Part shown: in pieces, positions 32,142 through 39,836 of the stretch
How the letters are laid out: the number at the start of each line of letters is the position of its first letter
How positions within the stretch are numbered: the first letter of the stretch is position 1
DNA from: JAWXUU01 sp044426085
GTDB taxonomy: Bacteria; Bacillota; Clostridia; Christensenellales; CAMQZB01
DNA: 64,000 bases
Assembly: GCA_044426085.1 (NCBI GenBank)
Contig: JAWXUU010000003.1
Location: forward strand, 62,001 to 126,000
Direction: 5' to 3'
Position numbers and translations under genes: made by a program
Notes under the pieces: model-generated
The model's input: the letters and a program-made list of their open reading frames with translations, nothing else
Told to the model about the DNA's origin: nothing
Databases searched by the model: none

Positions 32142-34766
32142 TTATCCAAGTTTTGCCAAGCTTTCTTCTGCTTTCACAAGAAGTTCTTCGAATTTCACTT
32201 TGTTTGCCAAAATTGATTCTTTCAATTTTTCTGGGGCTTTTGCCATGAAACCTTCGTTTGATAGTTTTGCTGTGTTGAAGTTCAGTTCTTTTTTGATTTT
32301 ATTGATTTCGCCTTGAAGTCTGATTTTTTCTTTTTCGATATCAACAAGGTCGGAAAGGTTCATATAAATCGTGCCAAGGCTTGTGACAACCGCGATTGCG
32401 TTTTCAAATTCCCCTGATTCAAGGATGTTGATTTGTTTGCCGTAGCCAAGCTTTATAATATAAACGATTGAATCTTCAAGAGTTTGTTTTGAAACCGCGT
32501 TATTTGCAACGATATCAAGGTCTACCCTTCTTGATGGTGGAACGTCCATATCTTTTCTCACGTTTCTAAGTCCGCGGATAAGTTCCATGATTTGTTCCAT
32601 TTCACCCGCTTCTTTTTCGAACACTTCAGCATCTGCATATTCAGGGTACGCTTCAAGCATGATCGTTTCCGCTGGGTTTGGAAGTTCAGACGCGAGTTTT
32701 TCCGTTACGAACGGAATGAAAGGATGAAGAAGTTTCAAAGTATCTTTCAACACGTATTGCAAAACAGAAAGCGTGTTGTTGATTGCAACTTCATCTTCGC
32801 CGTATAAAACAGGCTTGATAAGTTCGATATACCAATCGCAAAGGTCGTTCCAAACAAAGTCATAAAGCTTTTGAGTGATAACGCCGAGCTCGTATCTTTC
32901 CATATTTTGTTCGATTTCTTTTGTTACGATATTCTTTTTTGTCAAAATCCATTTATCAGCAAGGCTCAAATTTGCAAAATCCACTGTGCCCACATCTTTG
33001 CCTTCAAAGTTCATGATGGCAAATCTTGTTGCATTCCAAATTTTGTTCATGAAGTTTCTTGCAGAATCAAGCTTTTCAGTTTTGAAACGTGAATCACTTC
33101 CCGCAGCAACCCCGAACATAAGTGAGAAACGAAGTGCGTCTGCACCGTACTGCTCGATAACTTCGATTGGGTCGATACCGTTGCCAAGGCTTTTGCTCAT
33201 TTTTCTGCCCTCAGCATCACGGATGATACCGTGGATAAGAACATCTTCAAACGGTGGTTTGCCCATGTTTTCAATACCAGAGAAAATCATTCTTGCAACC
33301 CAGAAGAATATGATGTCGTATCCCGTTGCAAGCACGTTTGTTGGATAGAAATATTCAAGGTCTGCTGTGTCGTCTGGGTATCCCAAAGTTGAGAAAGGCC
33401 AGAGTGCAGAAGAAAACCAAGTGTCTAGAACGTCTTCATCTTGAATAAGCACGCAGTGTCCGCATTCGCACGCTGTTGGTTGCGTTTCTGAAACAACCAT
33501 TTTGCCACACTTTTCGCAAGTGTAGGCTGGGATTCTGTGTCCCCACCAAAGTTGGCGAGATATGCACCAGTCACGGATGTTTTCCATCCAAGAGAAATAT
33601 ATATTTTCAAATCTTTTTGGGATAAAGTTTACTTCTTCTTCTCGCACCGCTTTGATTGCAGGATCGGCAAGGGCTTGCATTTTCACAAACCATTGTTTCG
33701 AAACAATCGGTTCGATAACGGTTTTGCAACGATAACATGTGCCAACGTTGTGTGGGTGTGGTTCAATCTCGTGCATAAGTCCCAATTCTTCCAAATCGGC
33801 AACCATTGCTTTTCTCGCTTCGAACCTATCCATACCGCAATATTTTCCGCCAAGTTCATTAATCTTGCCATCGTCGGTGAAAGTTCTCACAACTGGCAAG
33901 TTGTGGCGAAGACCAACTTCAAAGTCGTTAGGGTCGTGAGCAGGAGTGATTTTCACGCAACCTGTTCCGAATTCCATATCGACATAATCATCGGCAACCA
34001 CAGGGATTTCCTTGTTGATTAGTGGCAAGATAAGAGTTTTGCCAACCAAGTGTTTATATCTTTCGTCGTTAGGGTTCACCGCAACGGCTGTGTCGCCAAG
34101 CATTGTTTCTGGGCGAGTTGTTGCAACGATAACGAATTCGTCTGAATCTTTAACTGGGTATTTCACATGCCAGAAGAAAGATGCTTGTTCTTCATATTCA
34201 ACTTCCGCATCAGAAAGTGCAGTTTTGCAATCGGGACACCAGTTGATAATTCTGTTGCCTTGATAAATTAGTCCTTTGTTATAAAGGTCCACAAACACTT
34301 TACGCACTGCTTTTGAGCATTTTTCATCCATCGTGAATGCAAGGCGCGACCAATCACAGCTTGAACCGAGAGTTTTCAACTGCTCAACAATTCTTCCGCC
34401 GTATTGTTCTTTCCATTCCCATGCTCTTTCCAAAAAGCCATCTCTTCCTAGGTCTTCTTTAGAAACGCCTTCCTTTGCCATAGCTTCAACAATTTTCACT
34501 TCTGTTGCAATAGACGCGTGGTCTGTGCCTGGAAGCCAAAGCGCAGAAAAACCCTTCATTCTTTTATATCTTATAATTGAATCTTGGATTGTGTTATCAA
34601 GTGCGTGACCAAGGTGCAATTGCCCTGTGATGTTTGGTGGTGGCATCATGATTGTGAAAGGCTGTTTGCTTTTATCTACCTTTGCAGTGAAATAGCCCTT
34701 ATTTTCCCAATTTTCGTACAGTTCCTTTTCAAACCCTTGCGGATTATAACTTTTTTCTAAGCTCAT
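32142..34766 (-). CDS. valS: valyl-tRNA synthetase
   Basis: Class I synthetase charging tRNA-Val with editing of threonine. 874 residues, full length. PPPNITGQLHLGHALDN contains the HIGH motif (near residue 45), CP1 editing domain with TTRPETMLGDTAVAVNP, GRKMSKSLGNGIDP (KMSKS, ~520), a zinc-knuckle-like CEKCGKM...CECGHC insertion, and a C-terminal coiled coil (KEKIRLQGEINKIKKEL). ATG 34766 follows AGAGGTAAGT; a TTG five codons upstream is less likely. Own promoter at 34809-34837; no T-box seen. Confidence 0.97.
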   Translation of the reverse strand: MSLEKSYNPQGFEKELYENWENKGYFTAKVDKSKQPFTIMMPPPNITGQLHLGHALDNTIQDSIIRYKRMKGFSALWLPGTDHASIATEVKIVEAMAKEGVSKEDLGRDGFLERAWEWKEQYGGRIVEQLKTLGSSCDWSRLAFTMDEKCSKAVRKVFVDLYNKGLIYQGNRIINWCPDCKTALSDAEVEYEEQASFFWHVKYPVKDSDEFVIVATTRPETMLGDTAVAVNPNDERYKHLVGKTLILPLINKEIPVVADDYVDMEFGTGCVKITPAHDPNDFEVGLRHNLPVVRTFTDDGKINELGGKYCGMDRFEARKAMVADLEELGLMHEIEPHPHNVGTCYRCKTVIEPIVSKQWFVKMQALADPAIKAVREEEVNFIPKRFENIYFSWMENIRDWCISRQLWWGHRIPAYTCEKCGKMVVSETQPTACECGHCVLIQDEDVLDTWFSSALWPFSTLGYPDDTADLEYFYPTNVLATGYDIIFFWVARMIFSGIENMGKPPFEDVLIHGIIRDAEGRKMSKSLGNGIDPIEVIEQYGADALRFSLMFGVAAGSDSRFKTEKLDSARNFMNKIWNATRFAIMNFEGKDVGTVDFANLSLADKWILTKKNIVTKEIEQNMERYELGVITQKLYDFVWNDLCDWYIELIKPVLYGEDEVAINNTLSVLQYVLKDTLKLLHPFIPFVTEKLASELPNPAETIMLEAYPEYADAEVFEKEAGEMEQIMELIRGLRNVRKDMDVPPSRRVDLDIVANNAVSKQTLEDSIVYIIKLGYGKQINILESGEFENAIAVVTSLGTIYMNLSDLVDIEKEKIRLQGEINKIKKELNFNTAKLSNEGFMAKAPEKLKESILANKVKFEELLVKAEESLAKLG

Positions 34767-34808
34767 ACTTACCTCTAGCAATAAATTTGCATTTTATTTT
34801 ACTGAAAT

Positions 34809-34837
34809 ATTTTAGCACAATTTCGCAAGATAAGCAA
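34809..34837 (-). promoter_or_regulatory. promoter of valS
   Basis: -35 TTGCTT (34837-34832), 17-base spacer, extended -10 TGC-TAAAAT (34814-34809). Confidence 0.65.
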
Positions 34838-34852
34838 GAAAAATCGGGGGTT

Positions 34853-35704
34853 TCACCGCCTTGCCACTAACTTCTTTTCGATAAACGCAACTATCGCATA
34901 CATTCCGCCCGCAAGCAACAGCAGAATTATTGTTGAAGTCATAACTAAATCAAGATTGAACACTTGCCCGCCATAAACAATCAAGTATCCAAGCCCCGCA
35001 CGCGAAACGAGATATTCACCCATAATCGCGCCCACAAACGCAAGCCCAACATTGATTTTCGTTGTGGAAATAATAAGTGGGATTTGCGATGGGAAAACCA
35101 ACTTCAAAAACACTGTATGCTTCTTTGCACCCATGCTTTGAAGCAGAAAAACCATATCTTTATCCACATCGCAAAAGCCGTGAAGAAGCGTTATTGTTGT
35201 TATCACAACGCAAATCAAAACAACCATTGCAATGATTGCATTCATGCCAACCCCAACCCAAATGATGATGACGGGTCCAAGGGCGATTTTCGGCAGTGCG
35301 TTTATCACCACAAGATAGGGCTGAAAGATTTTTTGCGCTGTTTCGCTCCACCAAAGTGCTATTGCAATAAACAGCCCAATTGCGGTGGAAATGAAAAATC
35401 CAAGTAGGGTTTCTAGTGTGGTTGTGCCGATATGTAGCCACAAATCACCCTTTGCAAGGCTTATCATAGTCGCCCATATGCTTGAAGGTTGCGACATGAT
35501 AAAGCTGTCGATAATCCCGACCCTTGCGCCCACTTCCCAAAACAGAATTATCCCAAGCAAAATCGCCACTTGAATGATTTTCACAATGCGTTTCTTGTTT
35601 CTGATTGATTTTAAATATTCAACACGCTCTTTAGAATCCTCGCCATAATTTTCAAGCGAATCGGATTTTGAATCGTTGAATTTGCTTATTATTTTAAATT
35701 TCAT
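34853..35704 (-). CDS. ABC transporter permease, NitT/TauT (SsuC-like) family
   Basis: 283 residues with about six membrane helices and the cytoplasmic coupling loop VFLLQSMGAKKHTVFLKLVFPSQIPLI, the EAA motif that docks on the ATPase. Family members import sulfonates, taurine, nitrate or thiamine/pyrimidine precursors. Its ATG overlaps the stop of the ATPase gene in ATGA, with GGGGGAAACTGC as ribosome site. No periplasmic-type substrate-binding protein gene is next to it, so the substrate is open. Confidence 0.87.
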   Translation of the reverse strand: MKFKIISKFNDSKSDSLENYGEDSKERVEYLKSIRNKKRIVKIIQVAILLGIILFWEVGARVGIIDSFIMSQPSSIWATMISLAKGDLWLHIGTTTLETLLGFFISTAIGLFIAIALWWSETAQKIFQPYLVVINALPKIALGPVIIIWVGVGMNAIIAMVVLICVVITTITLLHGFCDVDKDMVFLLQSMGAKKHTVFLKLVFPSQIPLIISTTKINVGLAFVGAIMGEYLVSRAGLGYLIVYGGQVFNLDLVMTSTIILLLLAGGMYAIVAFIEKKLVARR

Positions 35705-36441
35705 TGCAGTTTCCCCCATATTTTTTCAAACATCCCCGCAAACTGTGGATTTTCACGTTTTTCAAACGGGGTTGGGGCAAAATCTGTGCGGTATGTTTCC
35801 ACCACATAAGCTGGGCGTTTTGACAGCACAATCAACCTATCCGAAAGGGAAATCGCCTCGGAAATATCGTGAGTCACCATAACGGCGGTCTTGTTTTCAC
35901 GCTTGATTATTTTGAAAATATCAGCGGAAAGCTTAAGCCTTGATTGATAATCTATTGCGGAAGTCGGCTCGTCAAGCAAAAGCAAATCGGGCTTTTGCGC
36001 AAGTGTTCTGATAAGTGCAACACGCTGTCGCATGCCACCAGAAAGTTCGCGTGGATAGCTGTTTTCAAAAGCGAGTAGCCCGTATTTTTTCAACAGCGAG
36101 CGTGCATAATCTTCGCTTTCCTGACACAAAATGCCTTTGATTTCTAGCCCCAAGGTGATATTTTCCCAAATGGTACGCCACGGAAAAAGCAAGTCGCGTT
36201 GGAACATGTATCCAATGTTTTGCTGTTTTTCTCCGAGTGTTGGAAACTTGATTTCTCCACTGGTCGGCTGATAAATCCCCGCAATAAGCGACAGAATCGT
36301 GGTCTTACCACAACCACTTGGACCAACAATAGAAAAAAATTCCCCCTCCGCAACGGAAAAATCAAGCCCCTTAAGCGCAATAATCTCGCTCGCAATAGTC
36401 TGATATTTATATTCAACATCAATAACTTCAAGTATGTTCAA
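35701..36441 (-). CDS. ABC transporter ATP-binding protein, NitT/TauT (SsuB-like) family
   Basis: About 246 residues. Walker A GPSGCGKTT, Q-loop YMFQRDLLFPW, signature LSGGMRQR, Walker B LLLLDEPTSAID, switch His in MVTHDISEAI. I prefer a TTG start at 36441 because GGGGGC stands 6 bases before it; an ATG 30 bases upstream has no ribosome site. Couples to the permease downstream. Upstream lies only a miniature element, so the promoter may be inside that element or further up. Confidence 0.88.
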   Translation of the reverse strand: MNILEVIDVEYKYQTIASEIIALKGLDFSVAEGEFFSIVGPSGCGKTTILSLIAGIYQPTSGEIKFPTLGEKQQNIGYMFQRDLLFPWRTIWENITLGLEIKGILCQESEDYARSLLKKYGLLAFENSYPRELSGGMRQRVALIRTLAQKPDLLLLDEPTSAIDYQSRLKLSADIFKIIKRENKTAVMVTHDISEAISLSDRLIVLSKRPAYVVETYRTDFAPTPFEKRENPQFAGMFEKIWGKLQ

Positions 36442-36513
36442 TGTTTTGCCCCCTTTTTTGTTATACTCCATTATATAGTGGGAGATGAGTTATTGTGCTT
36501 CGCTTCGCTCAGC

Positions 36514-36732
36514 CAATTAAAAATTAAAAATTAAAAATTAAAAATTGTGGTAGGCACTCGCGGTGCTCGTGCATACTATTATTTGAAATTGCTAAAAGAG
36601 CGTTACTTGTATCCTAGTAACGCTCTTTTTATATTATCTAATAATTGGATGCATAGGGCGAAGCCCATGCTTTACCACAATTTTTAATTTTTATCGAGCT
36701 CGCAGAGCGAAGCCTGTTTTTAATTTTTAATT
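36514..36732. mobile_element. miniature hairpin element, copy h
   Basis: Fills the gap between glpK and the ABC operon. Heptamers, GTGGTAGGCAC, hairpin GCACTCGCGGTGCTCGTGC, central hairpin GAGCGTTACTTG/AGTAACGCTC with A/T runs, bulged hairpin GCATAGGGCGAAGCCCATGC, TTTACCACAA, module ATCGAGCTCGCAGAGCG. Confidence 0.8.
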
Positions 36733-36751
36733 AGCGAAGCGTTGCTTCGCT
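36733..36751 (-). repeat. fold-back hairpin touching the glpK stop codon
   Basis: AGCGAAGC-GTT-GCTTCGCT, perfect 8-bp stem with 3-base loop directly after the stop. Confidence 0.72.
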
Positions 36752-38239
36752 TCACTTGAACGTCTTCAACGCCAAAATGCAATCTTCCCAGCCCATGATT
36801 TTTTCTGTTCTGGTTTTTTCATTCATTTGCGGTGTGAATTCACAGTCCCATTGTTTGCTTTTTTCTATTTCAGAAAGCGAGCTCCAAAAACCGCTGGCTA
36901 GACCCGCGAGATAGCAAGCGCCGAGCGCAGTTGTTTCTATATTTTTTGGACGCATTACTTTCAGATTTGCAATGTCGGCTTGGAACTGCATCAAAAAGTC
37001 GTTCGCACAAGCGCCACCATCGACGGCAAGTTTTTCAAATGTGCCACCCGCATCCGATTCCATTGCGTGGATAACATCAAAAACTTGATACGCGATACTT
37101 TCAAGCCCTGCGCGAACAAAATGTGCCCTACCCGCACCGCGAGTGAGCCCAAAGACCGCACCCTTTGCTTGCGAAAGCCAATGTGGCGCGCCAAGCCCCA
37201 CAAAAGACGGCACGATATAAACGCCGTTTGTATCTTCAACACTTCTTGCAATTTCGCAAGTTTCGGAAGATTTTTCTATCATTTTCATTTCGTCGCGAAG
37301 CCATTGCACAACAGCACCGCCAACAAAAACGCTACCTTCAAGGGCATATTGTGGCTTTTCCGACAGCGAAACCGCCATTGTTGTGAGAAGCCCACGCTTA
37401 GAAATTGCGGGGTTATCACCTGTGTGCATAAGCATGAAACAGCCTGTGCCATAGGTGTTTTTCATATCCCCTTTCTTGTGGCAAAGCTGACCAAAAAGTG
37501 CAGATTGCTGATCGCCAGCAACTCCGCAGATTGGGATTTCCACCCCAAAAATATCTTTATCCGTCACGCCATAACAAAAACTTGATGGGTGAACAGCCGG
37601 CAGCATACTTTTCGGAATGTCAAAAAGTTCCAAAAGCTCGCTATCCCAACAGACATCGTGAATGTTGAAAAGCATTGTTCTTGAAGCGTTTGTGTGATCA
37701 GTTGCAAAAATTTTGCCACCCGAAAGCTTCCACATAAGGAATGTATCGATAGTGCCAAAACAAAGCTCGCCATTTTCCGCTTTCTTTCTTGCACCTTCAA
37801 CGTTTTCCAAAATCCAACGCACTTTGCTCGCGGAAAAATACGCGTCGCAAATAAGCCCCGTTTTGGAAAAAATCATGTTTTCAATCTCTTCACTATTTTT
37901 AAGTCCGTCGCAAAATTCAGCTGTTCTTCTGCACTGCCACACTATCGCGTTATAAATCAGCTCGCCTGTGTTTTTATCCCAAACAACGGTTGTTTCACGT
38001 TGGTTTGTGATGCCAATCGCACAGATTTGCGAAGCGGAAATTTCACCTTTCAAACAGTCTTTTATCACAGCAAGCTGGCTTTCCCAAATCTCGTTTGGGT
38101 CGTGTTCCACCCAAGTGGGAACTGGATAAATCTGTGGAAATTCTCGTTGAGAACTGCACACATTTTCTCCGTTTTTATCAAAAATTATCGCGCGCGAACT
38201 TGTCGTGCCTTGATCAATTGACATTATGTATTTTTTCAT
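36752..38239 (-). CDS. glpK: glycerol kinase
   Basis: Phosphorylates glycerol to sn-glycerol 3-phosphate. 495 residues. IDQGTTSSRAIIFD at the N-terminus is the FGGY phosphate-1 motif; NTYGTGCFMLMHTG (~262-275), LEGSVFVGGAVVQWLRD and the adenosine motif KLAVDGGACANDFLMQFQAD follow. ATG 38239 after GGGGGAGTCC; a GTG four codons earlier holds the ribosome site. No glycerol facilitator or glycerol-3-phosphate dehydrogenase gene is adjacent. Own promoter at 38268-38295. Confidence 0.95.
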   Translation of the reverse strand: MKKYIMSIDQGTTSSRAIIFDKNGENVCSSQREFPQIYPVPTWVEHDPNEIWESQLAVIKDCLKGEISASQICAIGITNQRETTVVWDKNTGELIYNAIVWQCRRTAEFCDGLKNSEEIENMIFSKTGLICDAYFSASKVRWILENVEGARKKAENGELCFGTIDTFLMWKLSGGKIFATDHTNASRTMLFNIHDVCWDSELLELFDIPKSMLPAVHPSSFCYGVTDKDIFGVEIPICGVAGDQQSALFGQLCHKKGDMKNTYGTGCFMLMHTGDNPAISKRGLLTTMAVSLSEKPQYALEGSVFVGGAVVQWLRDEMKMIEKSSETCEIARSVEDTNGVYIVPSFVGLGAPHWLSQAKGAVFGLTRGAGRAHFVRAGLESIAYQVFDVIHAMESDAGGTFEKLAVDGGACANDFLMQFQADIANLKVMRPKNIETTALGACYLAGLASGFWSSLSEIEKSKQWDCEFTPQMNEKTRTEKIMGWEDCILALKTFK

Positions 38240-38267
38240 GGACTCCCCCACATTCTTCTTTTTATTT

Positions 38268-38295
38268 ATTATACCACCTTTTGCGAGTTTGTCAA
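38268..38295 (-). promoter_or_regulatory. promoter of glpK
   Basis: -35 TTGACA (38295-38290), 16-base spacer, extended -10 TGG-TATAAT (38273-38268). Confidence 0.82.
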
Positions 38296-38334
38296 GGTAG
38301 TTTCAACCCAACAGTTGCATGTTGCGTTTTTCGC

Positions 38335-38363
38335 TTGACTTACATCAAAAAGTGTGCTTAAAT
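38335..38363 (+). promoter_or_regulatory. promoter of the DUF362 gene
   Basis: -35 TTGACT (38335-38340), 17-base spacer, extended -10 TGC-TTAAAT (38358-38363). Confidence 0.6.
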
Positions 38364-38410
38364 TGTAGTGATATAAATAAAATAATGATATAAATTATAA
38401 GGGGTAATCA

Positions 38411-39658
38411 ATGGAAAAATCTAAAGTTTATTTTTGCGATATGCACGCAACACCAGAAGAACCACTGCCAAACAAACTGCACAGGCTGATCAAAACTGCA
38501 GGCTTTGAACAAATTGATTTCAAAGATAAGTTTGTCGCCGTGAAAATCCACTTTGGCGAAATGGGAAACCTTGCTTTTCTTCGCCCAAATTATGCAAAAG
38601 TTGTTTGCGATTATATTAAAACATTGGGTGGCAAACCCTTCGTCACAGACTGCAACACACTTTATGTGGGAAGCAGAAAAAACGCACTTGACCACCTTGA
38701 TTGCGCTTATGAAAATGGATACAATCCCTTTTCAACTGGCGTGCACACAATCATTGCCGACGGCATAAAGGGGCTGAACGAAGTTCTTGTTCCCGTGGAA
38801 GGTGGCGAATATGTGAAGGAAGCAAAAATTGGCGAAGCTATTATGGAAGCTGACATTGTGATTTCACTTAACCACTTCAAAGGTCACGAAATGACAGGCT
38901 TTGGCGGTGCTATCAAAAATCTTGGCATGGGTTGCGGTTCGCGCGCGGGCAAGATGGAAATGCACAATGCCGGCAAGCCATATATTTATTCCGACGCTTG
39001 CATCGGTTGCGGAAAATGTTTGAAAATTTGTGCCCACAACGCACCTGTGATAACAAATAAAATTGCAAAAATCGACCACAATAAATGCGTAGGCTGTGGC
39101 AGATGTATCGCCATTTGTCCAAAGGATGCTGCAAGCGTGAATTGGGATGAATCCGCTGATATCTTGAACTGCAAAATCGCTGAATACGCAAAAGCTGTTG
39201 TTCAAAACCGCTCGTCTTTCCACATCAATATGCTTATCGATGTTTCGCCATGCTGTGATTGCCATGCGGAAAACGATATGCCTATTATCCCTGACGTTGG
39301 CATGTTTGCTTCTTTCGACCCTATTGCCATTGACATGGCTTGCGGAGAGATGGCAAACAGACAACCCGCTTTGCCAGGAAGTGTGGCATTTATCAAACCA
39401 CCACACCACAAACACGGCGAATGTGGCGAGCATGGTCATCACGGTCACGGCGAATGTGACGGACATGGTCACGGCGACGGTTGCGGTTGCGACCATCCAC
39501 ACCCACATCACCCACACCATCCACACCACCCACACCACCACGACCCAAATCACGACCACTTCAAGCACATAGCGCCAGGAACAAACTGGATAAGTGCAAT
39601 GAACCACGGCGAAAAACTTGGGCTTGGAACTAAAGAATATGAAGTTGTAAAAATTTGA
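38411..39658 (+). CDS. DUF362 iron-sulfur protein with His-rich insertion
   Basis: 415 residues, function unknown. DUF362 core (residues ~1-190: HFGEMGNLAFLRP, ADIVISLNHFKGHEMTGFGGAIKNLGMG), then two [4Fe-4S] ferredoxin motifs: Cys197/200/203/207 and Cys226/229/232/236. The DUF362 C-terminus (DVGMFASFDPIAIDMA ... HGEKLGLGTKEYEVV) is interrupted at ~332-386 by a segment with over twenty His plus Cys, Asp and Gly (HGHHGHGECDGHGHGDGCGC, HPHHPHHPHH), a likely metal-binding or metal-storage loop. Cytoplasmic. Monocistronic with strong terminator. Confidence 0.85.
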   Translation: MEKSKVYFCDMHATPEEPLPNKLHRLIKTAGFEQIDFKDKFVAVKIHFGEMGNLAFLRPNYAKVVCDYIKTLGGKPFVTDCNTLYVGSRKNALDHLDCAYENGYNPFSTGVHTIIADGIKGLNEVLVPVEGGEYVKEAKIGEAIMEADIVISLNHFKGHEMTGFGGAIKNLGMGCGSRAGKMEMHNAGKPYIYSDACIGCGKCLKICAHNAPVITNKIAKIDHNKCVGCGRCIAICPKDAASVNWDESADILNCKIAEYAKAVVQNRSSFHINMLIDVSPCCDCHAENDMPIIPDVGMFASFDPIAIDMACGEMANRQPALPGSVAFIKPPHHKHGECGEHGHHGHGECDGHGHGDGCGCDHPHPHHPHHPHHPHHHDPNHDHFKHIAPGTNWISAMNHGEKLGLGTKEYEVVKI

Positions 39659-39680
39659 GCCACGCTGAAATTTTCAAGTA

Positions 39681-39717
39681 AAAAGGAGTGCACGAATAAA
39701 TCGTGCACTCCTTTTTT
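39681..39717. terminator. bidirectional terminator
   Basis: AAAAGGAGTGCACGA-N5-TCGTGCACTCCTTTTTT between the convergent DUF362 and lyase genes. Confidence 0.9.
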
Positions 39718-39775
39718 ATATACTCTACTTTAAATATCGATACGCAAGAGAGCTCTGCTCTTCTGCCCACCAAAT

Positions 39776-39836
39776 ATTTTCCTTTTTACTTTTTCCTTTT
39801 GCCTTTTGCCTTTTTCTTTGCAAAACTCCGATTCGC
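39776..39836. repeat. decayed heptamer array with relic hairpin
   Basis: CCTTTTG/CTTTTTC-like 7-bp units followed by GCAAAAC-TCC-GATTCGC (5 of 7 paired) right at the stop of the lyase gene; looks like an eroded member of the fold-back/heptamer class without an attached element. Confidence 0.45.
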
